In this document: positions 21,691 to 30,176 of the stretch, piece after piece
How the letters are laid out: each line of letters begins with the position of its first letter
Position numbering within the stretch: the stretch's first letter is position 1
Assembly (NCBI GenBank): GCA_003252295.1
Contig: QKEV01000017.1
Span: 1 to 34,930, forward strand
DNA from: a bacterium
GTDB taxonomy: Bacteria; Patescibacteriota; Minisyncoccia; Phycocordibacterales; UBA12088
DNA: 34,930 nucleotides
Direction: 5' to 3'
Notes under the pieces: generated by a model
Told to the model about the DNA's origin: nothing
The model's database searches: none
What the model saw: the letters and a program-made list of their open reading frames with translations, nothing else
Made by a program: the position numbers and the translations under genes

Positions 21691-23421
21691 ATGGATAGAG
21701 ATACCATTCGGGAAAATCTTACAGGAAGACACTATGACGTGGTCTACATCACACCAGAAACACATTGTGATGGTGACTGGCAGACTGGCTCAGGAGGACT
21801 CGGCGTTGTTGCCGACTCATACCTCTATGAACTGGAACATAATTATGGAAAACATGGGGTAAATGCACTTCAAATTGCCCTGTTCAGCTCTTGGGGTTAC
21901 CAGAGGCAGATCGTAAAAAATGTAGACGGTGGCTTCATGAATGCCACCTATAGGCAACGTATTCATCCAGCACAAGTGGTGGAAACAGGTATTCAAACCA
22001 CACTGTCGTTTGCTAAGCAAAACTGCACCATAGCAGCAAAGATGCCGCAGGAAAACAGAAGGCACACCACAAGACTTCTCCTCGACACTGATCTTTCTGT
22101 TAATGCAGAAAACTTCAGGATGATAACTCGAGTACTCTACGGAGAAAAACATGCAACAGAGTTTTTCTCAAAGGACGGGAGACCATGGCACAACATCGAC
22201 TGGCTCAGAATACTGCAGGCAGGTGTTCTGGGTCTTGGTTCGTATTACCTACTCAAGGAACTCGGCATTACCTACAAAAAACTTCACCTCAATGAATCAC
22301 ACTCTGCTCTCTTCCTTGTGCATCAACTTGGAGTATACATGGAGAAGGGTCTTTCATTCGATGAAGCTGTCGCTAAGTTGCACGAAAACAATGTGTTTAC
22401 CAACCACACCATGCTCGAATCTGGCAACAAACGGTACAGTACACATGACATCAGTAGAATCTTTAGTGCTTTTGCAGGATTCTCTGAGGAAACTCTGAGA
22501 AGATGTGGACAGAAGTCGCATCACACATTTGCAATGACTGATGCAACCTTGTTCCTTGTTGGTCCAGGAAACACAAACGCTGTTTCAAAACAGCATGGAG
22601 ATATAGCAAACGCACGATGGCCTGGACACAACATCATCTCCATAACTAATGGTGTGAGCACACGGTACCAAGATCCTGAATTCAAGAATCTTACCGATCC
22701 ACAAAAGATTCCTGATCTTAAGAAACACTTTAAAGAGCTGATTTACATCGAAATGACTGAACGACTCCGTGAAGCAGGTTGGGAAAAGGAAATCGTTACT
22801 CCTTCCCTTGATGCAGTACTCATGGTTTGGGCGCGCCGTTGCCAAGAGTACAAACGACCGGGTCTCATACTACACAACAAGGAGATAGAGCTCTTGAAGG
22901 TGCTTTTGGACTGGGATTGGGCAGCTCTCTTGTGGGGAGGGTATGTACATCCTGATGATACCAGTATGATGAATGAGTGGAATAGGTTATGGCAAAGACT
23001 GAGGCAACTCAAAAACACCATGCCTATTTTCAACTACGATATTGGTCTCATACGACCAAGATTGAAAGCAGCAAGTCAAATATGGTTGAACACACCATGG
23101 TTTGAACATGAGGCATGTGGCACGAGTGGTATGGGTGCCGCACTGAACTGTTCACTCGAGATTTCCATGCGTGACGGTTGGAAACAGGAAACTACACTGT
23201 ATGTACCCTTCGGAAGTGAAAAAACAGGTGACTGGCATGAGCAATTCAGCTTGGATGCACAATCACTTCTGCAAGCAATTACTGTACAACTTCCTCGTGT
23301 ACGCAGTAATGACCCTGCAATACTCGACCAACTCATGAGAACCAAGCTTGAAACTGAAGAACGTTTCTCCTCGGAGCGAATGGTGAACGATTACATTGAA
23401 AAACTCTATCGTTTTAAGTAG
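21691..23421 (+). CDS. Alpha-glucan phosphorylase homologue (GT35) lacking the PLP lysine
   Basis: Family members release glucose-1-phosphate from glycogen using pyridoxal phosphate. The 576 residues match the short alpha-glucan phosphorylase form: SGGLGVVADSYLYELE, LHLNESHSALFLVHQLG, FTNHT, ITNGVSTRY, WARRCQEYKRPGLIL, and SQIWLNTPWFEHEACGTSGM. The PLP signature EA[SC]Gx[GS]xMKxx[LM]N is conserved from Glu474 to Asn486 except that the lysine is Gly482. The enzyme therefore cannot form the usual Schiff base at this position. It may be a PLP-free glycosyltransferase, use another lysine, or be a binding protein. It has a strong ribosome-binding site, its own promoter and a terminator, and no other glycogen gene is nearby. 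Confidence 0.85.
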   Translation: MDRDTIRENLTGRHYDVVYITPETHCDGDWQTGSGGLGVVADSYLYELEHNYGKHGVNALQIALFSSWGYQRQIVKNVDGGFMNATYRQRIHPAQVVETGIQTTLSFAKQNCTIAAKMPQENRRHTTRLLLDTDLSVNAENFRMITRVLYGEKHATEFFSKDGRPWHNIDWLRILQAGVLGLGSYYLLKELGITYKKLHLNESHSALFLVHQLGVYMEKGLSFDEAVAKLHENNVFTNHTMLESGNKRYSTHDISRIFSAFAGFSEETLRRCGQKSHHTFAMTDATLFLVGPGNTNAVSKQHGDIANARWPGHNIISITNGVSTRYQDPEFKNLTDPQKIPDLKKHFKELIYIEMTERLREAGWEKEIVTPSLDAVLMVWARRCQEYKRPGLILHNKEIELLKVLLDWDWAALLWGGYVHPDDTSMMNEWNRLWQRLRQLKNTMPIFNYDIGLIRPRLKAASQIWLNTPWFEHEACGTSGMGAALNCSLEISMRDGWKQETTLYVPFGSEKTGDWHEQFSLDAQSLLQAITVQLPRVRSNDPAILDQLMRTKLETEERFSSERMVNDYIEKLYRFK

Positions 23422-23432
23422 TACTTTTTACA

Positions 23433-23460
23433 AAGGTCCGCACAGCAATGTGCGGACCTT
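23433..23460 (+). terminator. Terminator of the phosphorylase-like gene
   Basis: AAGGTCCGCACA and TGTGCGGACCTT form a perfect 12-bp stem with a GCAA tetraloop, 12 bp after the stop codon. The T-run (TTTCTC) is short. Confidence 0.75.
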
Positions 23461-23473
23461 TCTCAATTAATGA

Positions 23474-23503
23474 AAACCCGTTGTACATAAGCACAGCGGG
23501 TTT
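23474..23503. terminator. Second hairpin after the phosphorylase-like gene
   Basis: AAACCCGTTGT pairs ACAGCGGGTTT (11 bp, one G-T) around an 8-nt loop. It may back up the first terminator. Confidence 0.55.
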
Positions 23504-23693
23504 CTGGAGTGGAGTTTTATGTTGTGGAAAGGGTTAGCTCCACTACTTCAAGTCCCTCTCAGCGTGTAAGTATCCTTACACAAGAAGAAAAGAGCTTTTC
23601 TTCTACCTACTAGTATATCCAGCACACCGTACCCAATGTAATACATGCAGTGTGTACATCATCACGTAAGTTAACATCAGTGGAAAGTTTTTT
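23504..23693. other. Gene-free, hairpin-bearing stretch
   Basis: No credible gene is visible. It holds AGTGGAG...CTCCACT pairing (about 23505-23544), GTGTAAG-TATC-CTTACAC (about 23565-23582), and the palindrome GAAGAAAAGAGCTTTTCTTC (about 23584-23603). It may be an unrecognised RNA or a decayed region. Confidence 0.3.
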
Positions 23694-23722
23694 TTGGGAA
23701 ATGGTGTACGACACTATATACT
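23694..23722 (+). promoter_or_regulatory. Promoter of the oxoacid oxidoreductase operon
   Basis: TTGGGA (23694-23699) and TATACT (23717-23722) have a 17-bp spacer. The leader to ATG 23786 is about 57 nt and shows no clear Shine-Dalgarno. Confidence 0.6.
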
Positions 23723-23785
23723 GTAGGTAACATAAACGCTGGACCGTTACAATAACGATAGGTCTGAGCGTGTGCACATTAACAT

Positions 23786-25492
23786 ATGACAGATCTTTCT
23801 ATAAAAACTATCGCTATTGGAGGAGCAGCCGGAGATGGTATCCGCGAAGCTGGTATCAACTTCTCAGAGTTCCTGAATGAGCTTGGCTACAAGACATTCT
23901 CATCGTTCGACTACCCATCTCTCATACGAGGTGGGCATAACTATGCCCGCGTAAGCTACGCTCTCGGAACCGTACATGCCGACTACCGCGAACTTGATGT
24001 GCTCGTTGCGGTAAACGCAGAGTCCGTCTTCATACACCAGCATGCACTCAAGCCAACAGCTCGTGTGTTTGTGGAGGAAGCATACATGAATGAACTTGAG
24101 GGTGTTACTGCGAACCTCATTCCTATCCCGATGAAAAAGATTGCTGAGGATACAAAGGCACCACAGGTTGCCCGCACCTCAAGTGCGTTTGGAGCATACG
24201 GGTACTCACTCGGCATCCCACTCAACCGTTTGAAGGAACTTGCAGACAAGGTGTACGCAAATGTGGGAAGCGAAATAAACGTTGCACTTGTTGAAAAGGG
24301 TTACAAGCATGCAGAAGGACTTGGTGTTACACAAGATGTGTGTGCTACCCCTGAAGAGTACGGGGAGATCGGTGAGGTGATAGACGGCAACAAAGCGATT
24401 GCGAAAGGACTTCTCGCTGCAGGACTCGAAGCCTACGTGGGCTACCCAATGACTCCATCAACCTCAACACTACAGTTCCTCGCAAAGATGGCAAAGAAGC
24501 GCAACCTTAAGGTAGTACACCCTGAAGACGAGATAGCTGTTTTGAACATGGCACTCGGTATGAGCTACGCAGGAAAGCGTGTTGCAGTAGGTACTGCAAA
24601 CGGCGGACTCGCACTCATGCAGGAAACATTCTCCCTTGCTGGTGTAGCAGAAATCCCTATTGTCATCATGGTATCCATGCGTATGGGACCTGCTACCGGT
24701 GTTGCAACACACACGAGTCAGGGTGACCTGCAATTTGCACTCCATGCTGGTCATGGTGAGTTCCCTCGTTTCCTTGTTGCACCAGGTGATGTGGAGGAAT
24801 GTTTTGAATGTGCAGCAGACGCCCTGAACATTGCATGGAAGTACCAAATGCCTGCGATCATTCTTTCAGACAAACACCTCTCAGAGAGCTACAAGTCAGT
24901 GCTCATAAACGAGAAAGCAAAAGGACCTGACCTCGGTAAGCGTGCAGTTCCTGTTGATGGTCATTACCTTCGCTACAAGGTGACTGATGATGGTATTTCA
25001 CCACTCGCCTTCCCTGGCAAAAAGGGTGTTGTCGTGAAGGCTACAAGCTACGAACACAACGAAGAGGGTGAAGCGACTGAAGATGCTGCAGAGGTACAAG
25101 TCATGCAAGACAAGCGTTACCGCAAGCTACAAGGTCTCTATGAAGATTTTAACTGGTTCCCTACGGTGAAGACCTACGGTGACCCGAATAGCGATGTCGT
25201 GGTGGTCTTCTGGGGTTCTACGAAAGGTGCCATCCTTGAAGCCGCAAAGCAACTCAAGACTCCTGCCAAGTTTGTGCAGGTGCTCTGGATGGAACCGTTT
25301 GATGCAAACCGTGTTAAACGAGAGCTTGAGGGAGCACGCGTTGTTGTTGATGTTGAAGCAAACCATACCGCACAGCTTGCCGCTCTCATACGCGAAAAGA
25401 CAAGTATTGAAATATACAACAAGGTCTTGAAGTACGATGCACAGCCATTTACTCCAAGCGAATTAGCAGCCGAAATAAATAAATTCATCTAG
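23786..25492 (+). CDS. 2-oxoacid:ferredoxin oxidoreductase, fused gamma-alpha subunit
   Basis: The enzyme oxidatively decarboxylates a 2-oxoacid to acyl-CoA with reduction of ferredoxin. Residues 1-190 are the gamma domain (IAIGGAAGDGIREAGINFSE at the start, then SFDYPSLIRGGHNYARV). Residues ~195-568 are the alpha part: GNKAIAKGLLAAGLEAYVGY, PMTPSTSTLQFLA, VVHPEDEIAVLNMALGMSYA, TANGGLALMQE and MRMGPATGVATHTSQGDL. The C-terminal domain ends in VDVEANHTAQLAALIREKT. Fused gamma-alpha subunits occur in KorA-type enzymes; pyruvate or another oxoacid could be the substrate. The beta gene follows after one base. Confidence 0.93.
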   Translation: MTDLSIKTIAIGGAAGDGIREAGINFSEFLNELGYKTFSSFDYPSLIRGGHNYARVSYALGTVHADYRELDVLVAVNAESVFIHQHALKPTARVFVEEAYMNELEGVTANLIPIPMKKIAEDTKAPQVARTSSAFGAYGYSLGIPLNRLKELADKVYANVGSEINVALVEKGYKHAEGLGVTQDVCATPEEYGEIGEVIDGNKAIAKGLLAAGLEAYVGYPMTPSTSTLQFLAKMAKKRNLKVVHPEDEIAVLNMALGMSYAGKRVAVGTANGGLALMQETFSLAGVAEIPIVIMVSMRMGPATGVATHTSQGDLQFALHAGHGEFPRFLVAPGDVEECFECAADALNIAWKYQMPAIILSDKHLSESYKSVLINEKAKGPDLGKRAVPVDGHYLRYKVTDDGISPLAFPGKKGVVVKATSYEHNEEGEATEDAAEVQVMQDKRYRKLQGLYEDFNWFPTVKTYGDPNSDVVVVFWGSTKGAILEAAKQLKTPAKFVQVLWMEPFDANRVKRELEGARVVVDVEANHTAQLAALIREKTSIEIYNKVLKYDAQPFTPSELAAEINKFI

Positions 25493-25493
25493 T

Positions 25494-26273
25494 ATGTCAC
25501 TCGATCTAAGTACAGAAGCAGAGGTTACCTGGTGCCCGGGATGTCCAAACAGCCAGATACTTGTCGCCTTTCGTCAGGCAGTGGAAGGTCTCGTGAATGA
25601 CGGCAAGGTGGAGCTACACAACATCGTTGCAGGAAGTGGTGTCGGCTGTCATGGAAAGATAAGCGACTACCTTGATGTGAGCACGTTCAACTCACTCCAT
25701 GGTCGTATCGTTCCAACTTTGACCGGTATCAAACTTGCAAACCCAAAGCTCAACGTGGTTGGTTTCTCAGGTGACGGAGACTCGTTCTCAGAAGGTTTCA
25801 ACCACATTACCCATGCTGCACGAAGCAACAGTAACATTACCGTTTTCCTACACAATAACCAAGTGTTTGCGCTCACCACAGGACAAGCTACCACAACGAG
25901 TCCGAAGGGCTTCAAGGGAGGTACCATGCCAGACGGTTCTATCAATGAACCGGTAAACCCTGTTCTCATCATGCTCGTCATGGGCGCTACCTTTGTAGCC
26001 CGTACTCCAGCATCTGACATCGCCAAGACCAAGGAAATCATGCAGGCAGCAATGATGCACAAGGGCTTTGCATTTGTTGAGATTATTCAGCCATGTATCA
26101 CTTTCTTTGACACTCGTGAACATTTCAAAAATGCCGTGTACTGGCTTGATGCCAAACACCGTAAGGGTAATATTGATTATGCCTTTAAGGTTGCTCGCAT
26201 GAACACAGACGAAAAGGTACCGTGCGGTATCATCTACCAAACCGAAAAACCAACTTTTGAGGAGCTAGTGTAA
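25494..26273 (+). CDS. 2-oxoacid:ferredoxin oxidoreductase, beta (TPP) subunit
   Basis: This subunit binds thiamine diphosphate and a [4Fe-4S] cluster. The 259 residues show TWCPGCPNSQ (Cys14, Cys17), VAGSGVGCHGK (third Cys), the TPP signature GFSGDGDSFSEG with HNNQVFALTTGQATTTSPKG following, and EIIQPCITFFD (fourth Cys). All expected cluster ligands are present. The ATG at 25494 is next to the stop codon of the alpha gene, indicating an operon. No separate delta ferredoxin subunit is in the operon; a free ferredoxin such as that at 33444 could serve as acceptor. Confidence 0.94.
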   Translation: MSLDLSTEAEVTWCPGCPNSQILVAFRQAVEGLVNDGKVELHNIVAGSGVGCHGKISDYLDVSTFNSLHGRIVPTLTGIKLANPKLNVVGFSGDGDSFSEGFNHITHAARSNSNITVFLHNNQVFALTTGQATTTSPKGFKGGTMPDGSINEPVNPVLIMLVMGATFVARTPASDIAKTKEIMQAAMMHKGFAFVEIIQPCITFFDTREHFKNAVYWLDAKHRKGNIDYAFKVARMNTDEKVPCGIIYQTEKPTFEELV

Positions 26274-26291
26274 CCACAAACTACATAAAAG

Positions 26292-26327
26292 AAATACGTA
26301 TTAAAATACATATTTTAATACGTATTT
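26292..26327. terminator. Long AT-rich palindromic terminator
   Basis: AAATACGTATTAAAATA pairs its perfect 17-bp inverse around CA, then T-run. It ends the oxidoreductase operon and could act in both directions. The stem is unusually long and only AT-rich. Confidence 0.75.
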
Positions 26328-26345
26328 TTGTTTTCAAACAAACAA

Positions 26346-26376
26346 CACCCGTGACTCCTCCTAGGGATCACGGGTG
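26346..26376 (-). terminator. Terminator of the HEAT-like repeat gene
   Basis: CACCCGTGA and TCACGGGTG form a 9-bp stem. On the minus strand TTGTTTGTTTG follows. The same CACCCGTGAC stem recurs at 27402. Confidence 0.7.
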
Positions 26377-26380
26377 ATTT

Positions 26381-27292
26381 TTACTTAAAAAGTAAAAGTG
26401 CTTTTTTAATATTTTTATTTTGTGGGCAATTTACCTTGAGATTATCAAGCAAGTCTCGTGCATTGTTCCGTATAGCAGAATCACCTGACCCCAAGAAAAC
26501 AAAGAGTATCTGATGTCCGAGCCGTTTTGGAAAATACTGCATGAGCAATCTCCGCGCCCCGTCTCGAACATCTTTATCGTATGACTTCAAAAAATCTATG
26601 AGTATCCCGTACTCAAACTCATCCGCACTGAACTTACCAAGTAAACTCAATGCTCTGTTTCGGATTTCCTGATCACTTGATTCCAAGAAATCAAGAAGCA
26701 GTTCATAGCCCAGACGGTCTGGAAAATGCTGCATGAGCAAACTTCGCACTTTATTACGTGCACGCTCCTTGTCTTGCGGATCAAGATCATATGAGTTAAG
26801 AAAATCAAGAAGTACCTCATAATCTAACTGATCAGAAAAATGCTGCATAAGCTGATCCCGTGCTTCGTATCGGACATCTGAACTATCTGACATCAAAAAA
26901 CCGAGAAGTGTTGCATAGTCGAACTGATCTGTACTAAACCTACGAAGTAAACGCTTTGCTGTAACCAGCACATCAGCATTCTTTGATTTCAAAAAATCAA
27001 AGAGTATCCGATAATCCAACTGGTTTGCACTGAACCCATCAAGCAGAATCAGTGCCATATTCCGGACAATAGGATCACATGACCTCAAAAAAGTAAAAAG
27101 CACCTTAAAATCGAGTTGCTCTGGAAAATGCTGCATGAGCAAGACCCGAGTACGGTCCTGTTTATTGCGGTCACTTAGATCCAGAAAACCAAGAAGTACC
27201 TCATAGTCTAATTGATTAGGAGTAAGCAACCAACAGATAGCAATAAAATCTGAAGATTCTAGTGCAAATAACTTCTCATACTTTTCTTCCAT
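26381..27292 (-). CDS. HEAT-like alpha-solenoid repeat protein
   Basis: The 303-residue product is made of about eight helical repeats of 31-38 residues. The consensus is F[SP]xxQLDYEVLLDFLxSxD followed by VRxxARxLLMQH. Each repeat looks like a pair of amphipathic helices, as in HEAT/Armadillo solenoids that serve as protein-binding scaffolds. Repeat 5 carries a 6-residue insertion (DLDPQDKERAR). There is no signal peptide or cysteine cluster and only one short tail. No specific partner can be named. The ATG at 27292 has a very strong ribosome-binding site (GGAAGGGGGAAG). Confidence 0.82.
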   Translation of the reverse strand: MEEKYEKLFALESSDFIAICWLLTPNQLDYEVLLGFLDLSDRNKQDRTRVLLMQHFPEQLDFKVLFTFLRSCDPIVRNMALILLDGFSANQLDYRILFDFLKSKNADVLVTAKRLLRRFSTDQFDYATLLGFLMSDSSDVRYEARDQLMQHFSDQLDYEVLLDFLNSYDLDPQDKERARNKVRSLLMQHFPDRLGYELLLDFLESSDQEIRNRALSLLGKFSADEFEYGILIDFLKSYDKDVRDGARRLLMQYFPKRLGHQILFVFLGSGDSAIRNNARDLLDNLKVNCPQNKNIKKALLLFK

Positions 27293-27401
27293 TTTCTTCC
27301 CCCTTCCTTATTAAGGATATCAAAATATTTAACACCTAAACGAACAAATCATCTTGATAATACCAAAAATAATTGTTTTGTAAAGCACACAAAACAAACG
27401 C

Positions 27402-27431
27402 CACCCGTGACTCTTCCTTGAGTCACGGGTG
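27402..27431 (-). terminator. Terminator of the 27444 gene
   Basis: CACCCGTGACTC and GAGTCACGGGTG form a perfect 12-bp stem around TTCCTT. The minus-strand RNA continues GCGTTTGTTTTG. It closely resembles the hairpin at 26346. Confidence 0.8.
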
Positions 27432-27443
27432 ATACTGTAGTTG

Positions 27444-27800
27444 CTACGATGCAGATGCTTTTTTGAAAACGTTCTCTGCAATAGCATCCGTTGCTTGCTC
27501 TATTTCTTTCTGTGTCAATTTACGACCAAGATGCTTCGCTGTCTCTTTAGCACCTTCAAGATATCCCATTGTTAGTTCCATTTGAAGCAGAATGGACAAT
27601 CTCTCTGCTTTTTCTTCAAAAGGCAAAATTACTATAAGGGAACGCAGTGTGTTAAGTGTATGTCTCAACGCTGTATCCTTAATAAGGATCATCTTCTCTG
27701 TGTTTGGAAGTGTTTTGCATTCCTCTAACAATTTCTGCGTCAATACAAGTATTTCATGAACCCCCTTTTGCGAAAATTTATAAAACTCTTTCTCGTTCAT
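27444..27800 (-). CDS. Hypothetical helical protein
   Basis: The 118-residue product is predicted all-helical from its heptad-like spacing of Leu/Ile: FSQKGVHEILVLTQKLLEEC, TLNTLRSLIVILPFEEKAE, LSILLQMELTMGYLEGAKE. It has one Cys, no signal peptide and no membrane segment. The start is ATG 27800, 5 nt after GGAGG; an in-frame GTG two codons earlier overlaps the ribosome-binding site. It resembles the length and layout of four-helix-bundle proteins but has no recognisable S23 motif. It is divergent from the acyl-CoA synthetase gene. Confidence 0.72.
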   Translation of the reverse strand: MNEKEFYKFSQKGVHEILVLTQKLLEECKTLPNTEKMILIKDTALRHTLNTLRSLIVILPFEEKAERLSILLQMELTMGYLEGAKETAKHLGRKLTQKEIEQATDAIAENVFKKASAS

Positions 27801-27925
27801 AGGCACCTCCAGAAATAGAATTAATCTGTGCAGTTATCTCTTCTCGTTATACTCTCTCCTCTGTAAAAAGTCTACACACTCTCACAAACTGACGTGTAAC
27901 ATTTCATTTACATAATGGCAGTGTT

Positions 27926-27955
27926 TTGTTCACCACCCCACTATGGCGTTACAAT
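27926..27955 (+). promoter_or_regulatory. Leaderless promoter of the acyl-CoA synthetase gene
   Basis: TTGTTC (27926-27931) and TACAAT (27950-27955) have an 18-bp spacer. Six bases separate the -10 from ATG 27962, so the transcript should begin at or beside the A of the start codon. There is no Shine-Dalgarno. Confidence 0.6.
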
Positions 27956-27961
27956 ACAATC

Positions 27962-30013
27962 ATGAATCTACAAAAGCTCTTTGACCCAAACAGCGTTGCT
28001 GTTATCGGTGCAAACAACACGGAAGGATCTGTTGGATATGCACTCATGAAGAACATACTCGCAGGCAAAACACGAGAAGTGTACCCCATCACCCTCGATG
28101 AGAAGGAGGTGTTTGGACACGTGGCGTACACCTCAGTGACTGCTCTACCAAAAACACCAGATATTGCCATTATTGCCATACCAGCCCCTGCTATCAGCAA
28201 GATACTCAAAGAGTGCGCAGAAAAAGGTGTTACTACTGCCGTAGTCATCTCTGCAGGTTTTAAAGAAGCAGGAGAAGAGGGTAAGAAGCTTGAAGTTGAA
28301 ATGCGCGAAACGGCAGATAAGTATGACATTACCCTCCTTGGACCAAACTGTCTCGGTGTCATGGATGCACATACACAATGGAACGCTTCTTTCGCAGTGA
28401 ACAGTCCGCTCAAAGGTGGTCTCGGTTTTGTCTCTCAGTCCGGTGCACTCGGAACTGCACTCCTCGATTGGGCAAACAGAGAGGGTGTCGGCTTTTCAAA
28501 GTTTGTAAGTCTTGGCAACGAAGCACAGCTCACCGAGCTTGAGTTTCTTGAGTACCTCCGTGATGACGATGAGACGAAAGCAGTACTCCTCTACCTTGAG
28601 AAGGTGACCAATGGAGCAAAGTTCCTCGAGCTAGCACGTAGCGTCACAGAAAAGAAACCACTCGTCGTACTGCGTGCGGGAAGAAGTGCACGTGGTAGTA
28701 AGGCGGTAGCGAGCCACACCGGCTCACTTGCACCGAGCGACAAGGTGTTTGAGGCAGCACTCCGTCAAGCTGGTGCAATACCGGTAGACTCCACTGATAC
28801 ACTCTTTGCACTCGCAAAACTCTTCGAACTTGGTATTACCTCCCCACTCCAGAACCTCGTCATCCTCACGAACGGTGGGGGACCGTCAGTCAACACTGCA
28901 GATCTCATCGGTTTCTCTCGATCTCTTGAACTCGTAGAGTTTACTGAGAAAACAAAAGGGGAGCTCCGCAGCGTCCTTCCTCCTATGGCAGCGGTCAACA
29001 ACCCCATAGACGTCATAGGGGATGCAGGTCCACAGCGTTACAAGGATACCCTCAATATACTTCTAGAACTTGATAGGATAGACGCCATCATTACCCTCGT
29101 CACACCGCAAATGATGACCGACCCTAAAGATATCGCAAAGGTTTTTGTAGAAATGAAACACAAGAAACCTATCATACCCGTCTTCATGGGAGGTGATACG
29201 GTACAGAGCGGTATAGAGGTGCTTCACGAGAACAGCATGCTCAGCTTCTCTTCTCCTGCAAATGTTGTTGCTGCACTCGACGCACTTGCGCGAGGTGCTC
29301 CAAAACCTGAAGGTGAAGCGGCAACACATAATACTTCGACACACCTCACCATGCTCCCTCTTGAAAAGATGCAACGCGTACTTGAGCAGTTTAACCTCTA
29401 CCTAGATGGTGAGTATGTAAAGCATCCGGACGAGATACAAGGGGCGCTTGAGCGGCTTGGTAACGGACCATATGCCATGAAAGCCATATCTACTGACCTC
29501 GTACACAAGAGTGATCTGCATGCTGTGAAGCTCAACCTCAAAACCGCAGTTGAAATAGAGGCAAGCTGGCACGATATGCAACACTACATTGACGAGCACA
29601 CAAAAGGTACCCGCGCTGCAGCGAGGCAAGCAACCATAGAAGGAGTACTCATACAAAAAATGGTACGTGGCGTTGAGTGCATTATCGGCATGAAGCGTGA
29701 TGCTACTTTTGGTCCAGTCATCATCTTTGGACTTGGTGGCATCTTTGTTGAGATACTCAAGGACTCAAGTATGCGCATAGCTCCAGTCACTATGGAGGAG
29801 GCACTGAAGCAAATACATGAGATACAGGGACTTCCCCTTCTCACGGGTGCTCGTGGAGCAGAGCCGGTAGACCTTGAAGCACTCGCCACCATGATTACCT
29901 CACTCTCAACACTCGCACTCGAACATCCGGAGATAGAGGAAATAGACTTCAACCCGGTCTTTGCCACTCCGACGGGCACCTCTATAGTGGATGCACGCAT
30001 GATGGTAAAGTAG
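27962..30013 (+). CDS. ADP-forming acyl-CoA (acetyl-CoA) synthetase, fused alpha-beta
   Basis: The enzyme turns acyl-CoA, ADP and phosphate into acid, CoA and ATP, a substrate-level phosphorylation step. The ~683 residues start with LFDPNSVAVIGANNTEGSVG (CoA-binding domain), then LLGPNCLGVMD, GLGFVSQSGALGTALLDWA, and the phospho-His loop AVASHTGSLAPSDKVFEAAL. The beta ATP-grasp half shows GPYAMKAISTDLVHKSDLHA, GVLIQKMVRGVECIIGMKRD and FGPVIIFGLGGIFVEILKDS. The upstream TTG at 27926 is part of the promoter, so ATG 27962 is used. It pairs functionally with the oxoacid oxidoreductase. Confidence 0.95.
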   Translation: MNLQKLFDPNSVAVIGANNTEGSVGYALMKNILAGKTREVYPITLDEKEVFGHVAYTSVTALPKTPDIAIIAIPAPAISKILKECAEKGVTTAVVISAGFKEAGEEGKKLEVEMRETADKYDITLLGPNCLGVMDAHTQWNASFAVNSPLKGGLGFVSQSGALGTALLDWANREGVGFSKFVSLGNEAQLTELEFLEYLRDDDETKAVLLYLEKVTNGAKFLELARSVTEKKPLVVLRAGRSARGSKAVASHTGSLAPSDKVFEAALRQAGAIPVDSTDTLFALAKLFELGITSPLQNLVILTNGGGPSVNTADLIGFSRSLELVEFTEKTKGELRSVLPPMAAVNNPIDVIGDAGPQRYKDTLNILLELDRIDAIITLVTPQMMTDPKDIAKVFVEMKHKKPIIPVFMGGDTVQSGIEVLHENSMLSFSSPANVVAALDALARGAPKPEGEAATHNTSTHLTMLPLEKMQRVLEQFNLYLDGEYVKHPDEIQGALERLGNGPYAMKAISTDLVHKSDLHAVKLNLKTAVEIEASWHDMQHYIDEHTKGTRAAARQATIEGVLIQKMVRGVECIIGMKRDATFGPVIIFGLGGIFVEILKDSSMRIAPVTMEEALKQIHEIQGLPLLTGARGAEPVDLEALATMITSLSTLALEHPEIEEIDFNPVFATPTGTSIVDARMMVK

Positions 30014-30055
30014 GTTTTAGGGATTAGGTTTTAGGTGCTAGAGACTTAGAAAACA

Positions 30056-30084
30056 AAAAGGCCCACGCAAAGCGTGGTCCTTTT
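30056..30084 (+). terminator. Terminator of the acyl-CoA synthetase gene
   Basis: AAAAGG-C-CCACGC pairs GCGTGG-T-CCTTTT around AAA with one mismatch. Upstream (30013-30050) are TTAGG/TTTTAGG-type direct repeats. Confidence 0.7.
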
Positions 30085-30176
30085 ACTAAGAGAGGATACT
30101 CATGGTAGCCCTATGCTACGAGTCAATAAGGGGCGTTTCGTCGGCCCAACCTAGTCCTAGCTTGTACTGCAACAAA

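Noticed and set aside
23520-23580. tRNA-like T-loop (TTCAAGTCC) after the phosphorylase-like gene
   Set aside because: No 5-bp T-stem, anticodon arm or acceptor stem can be formed around it.
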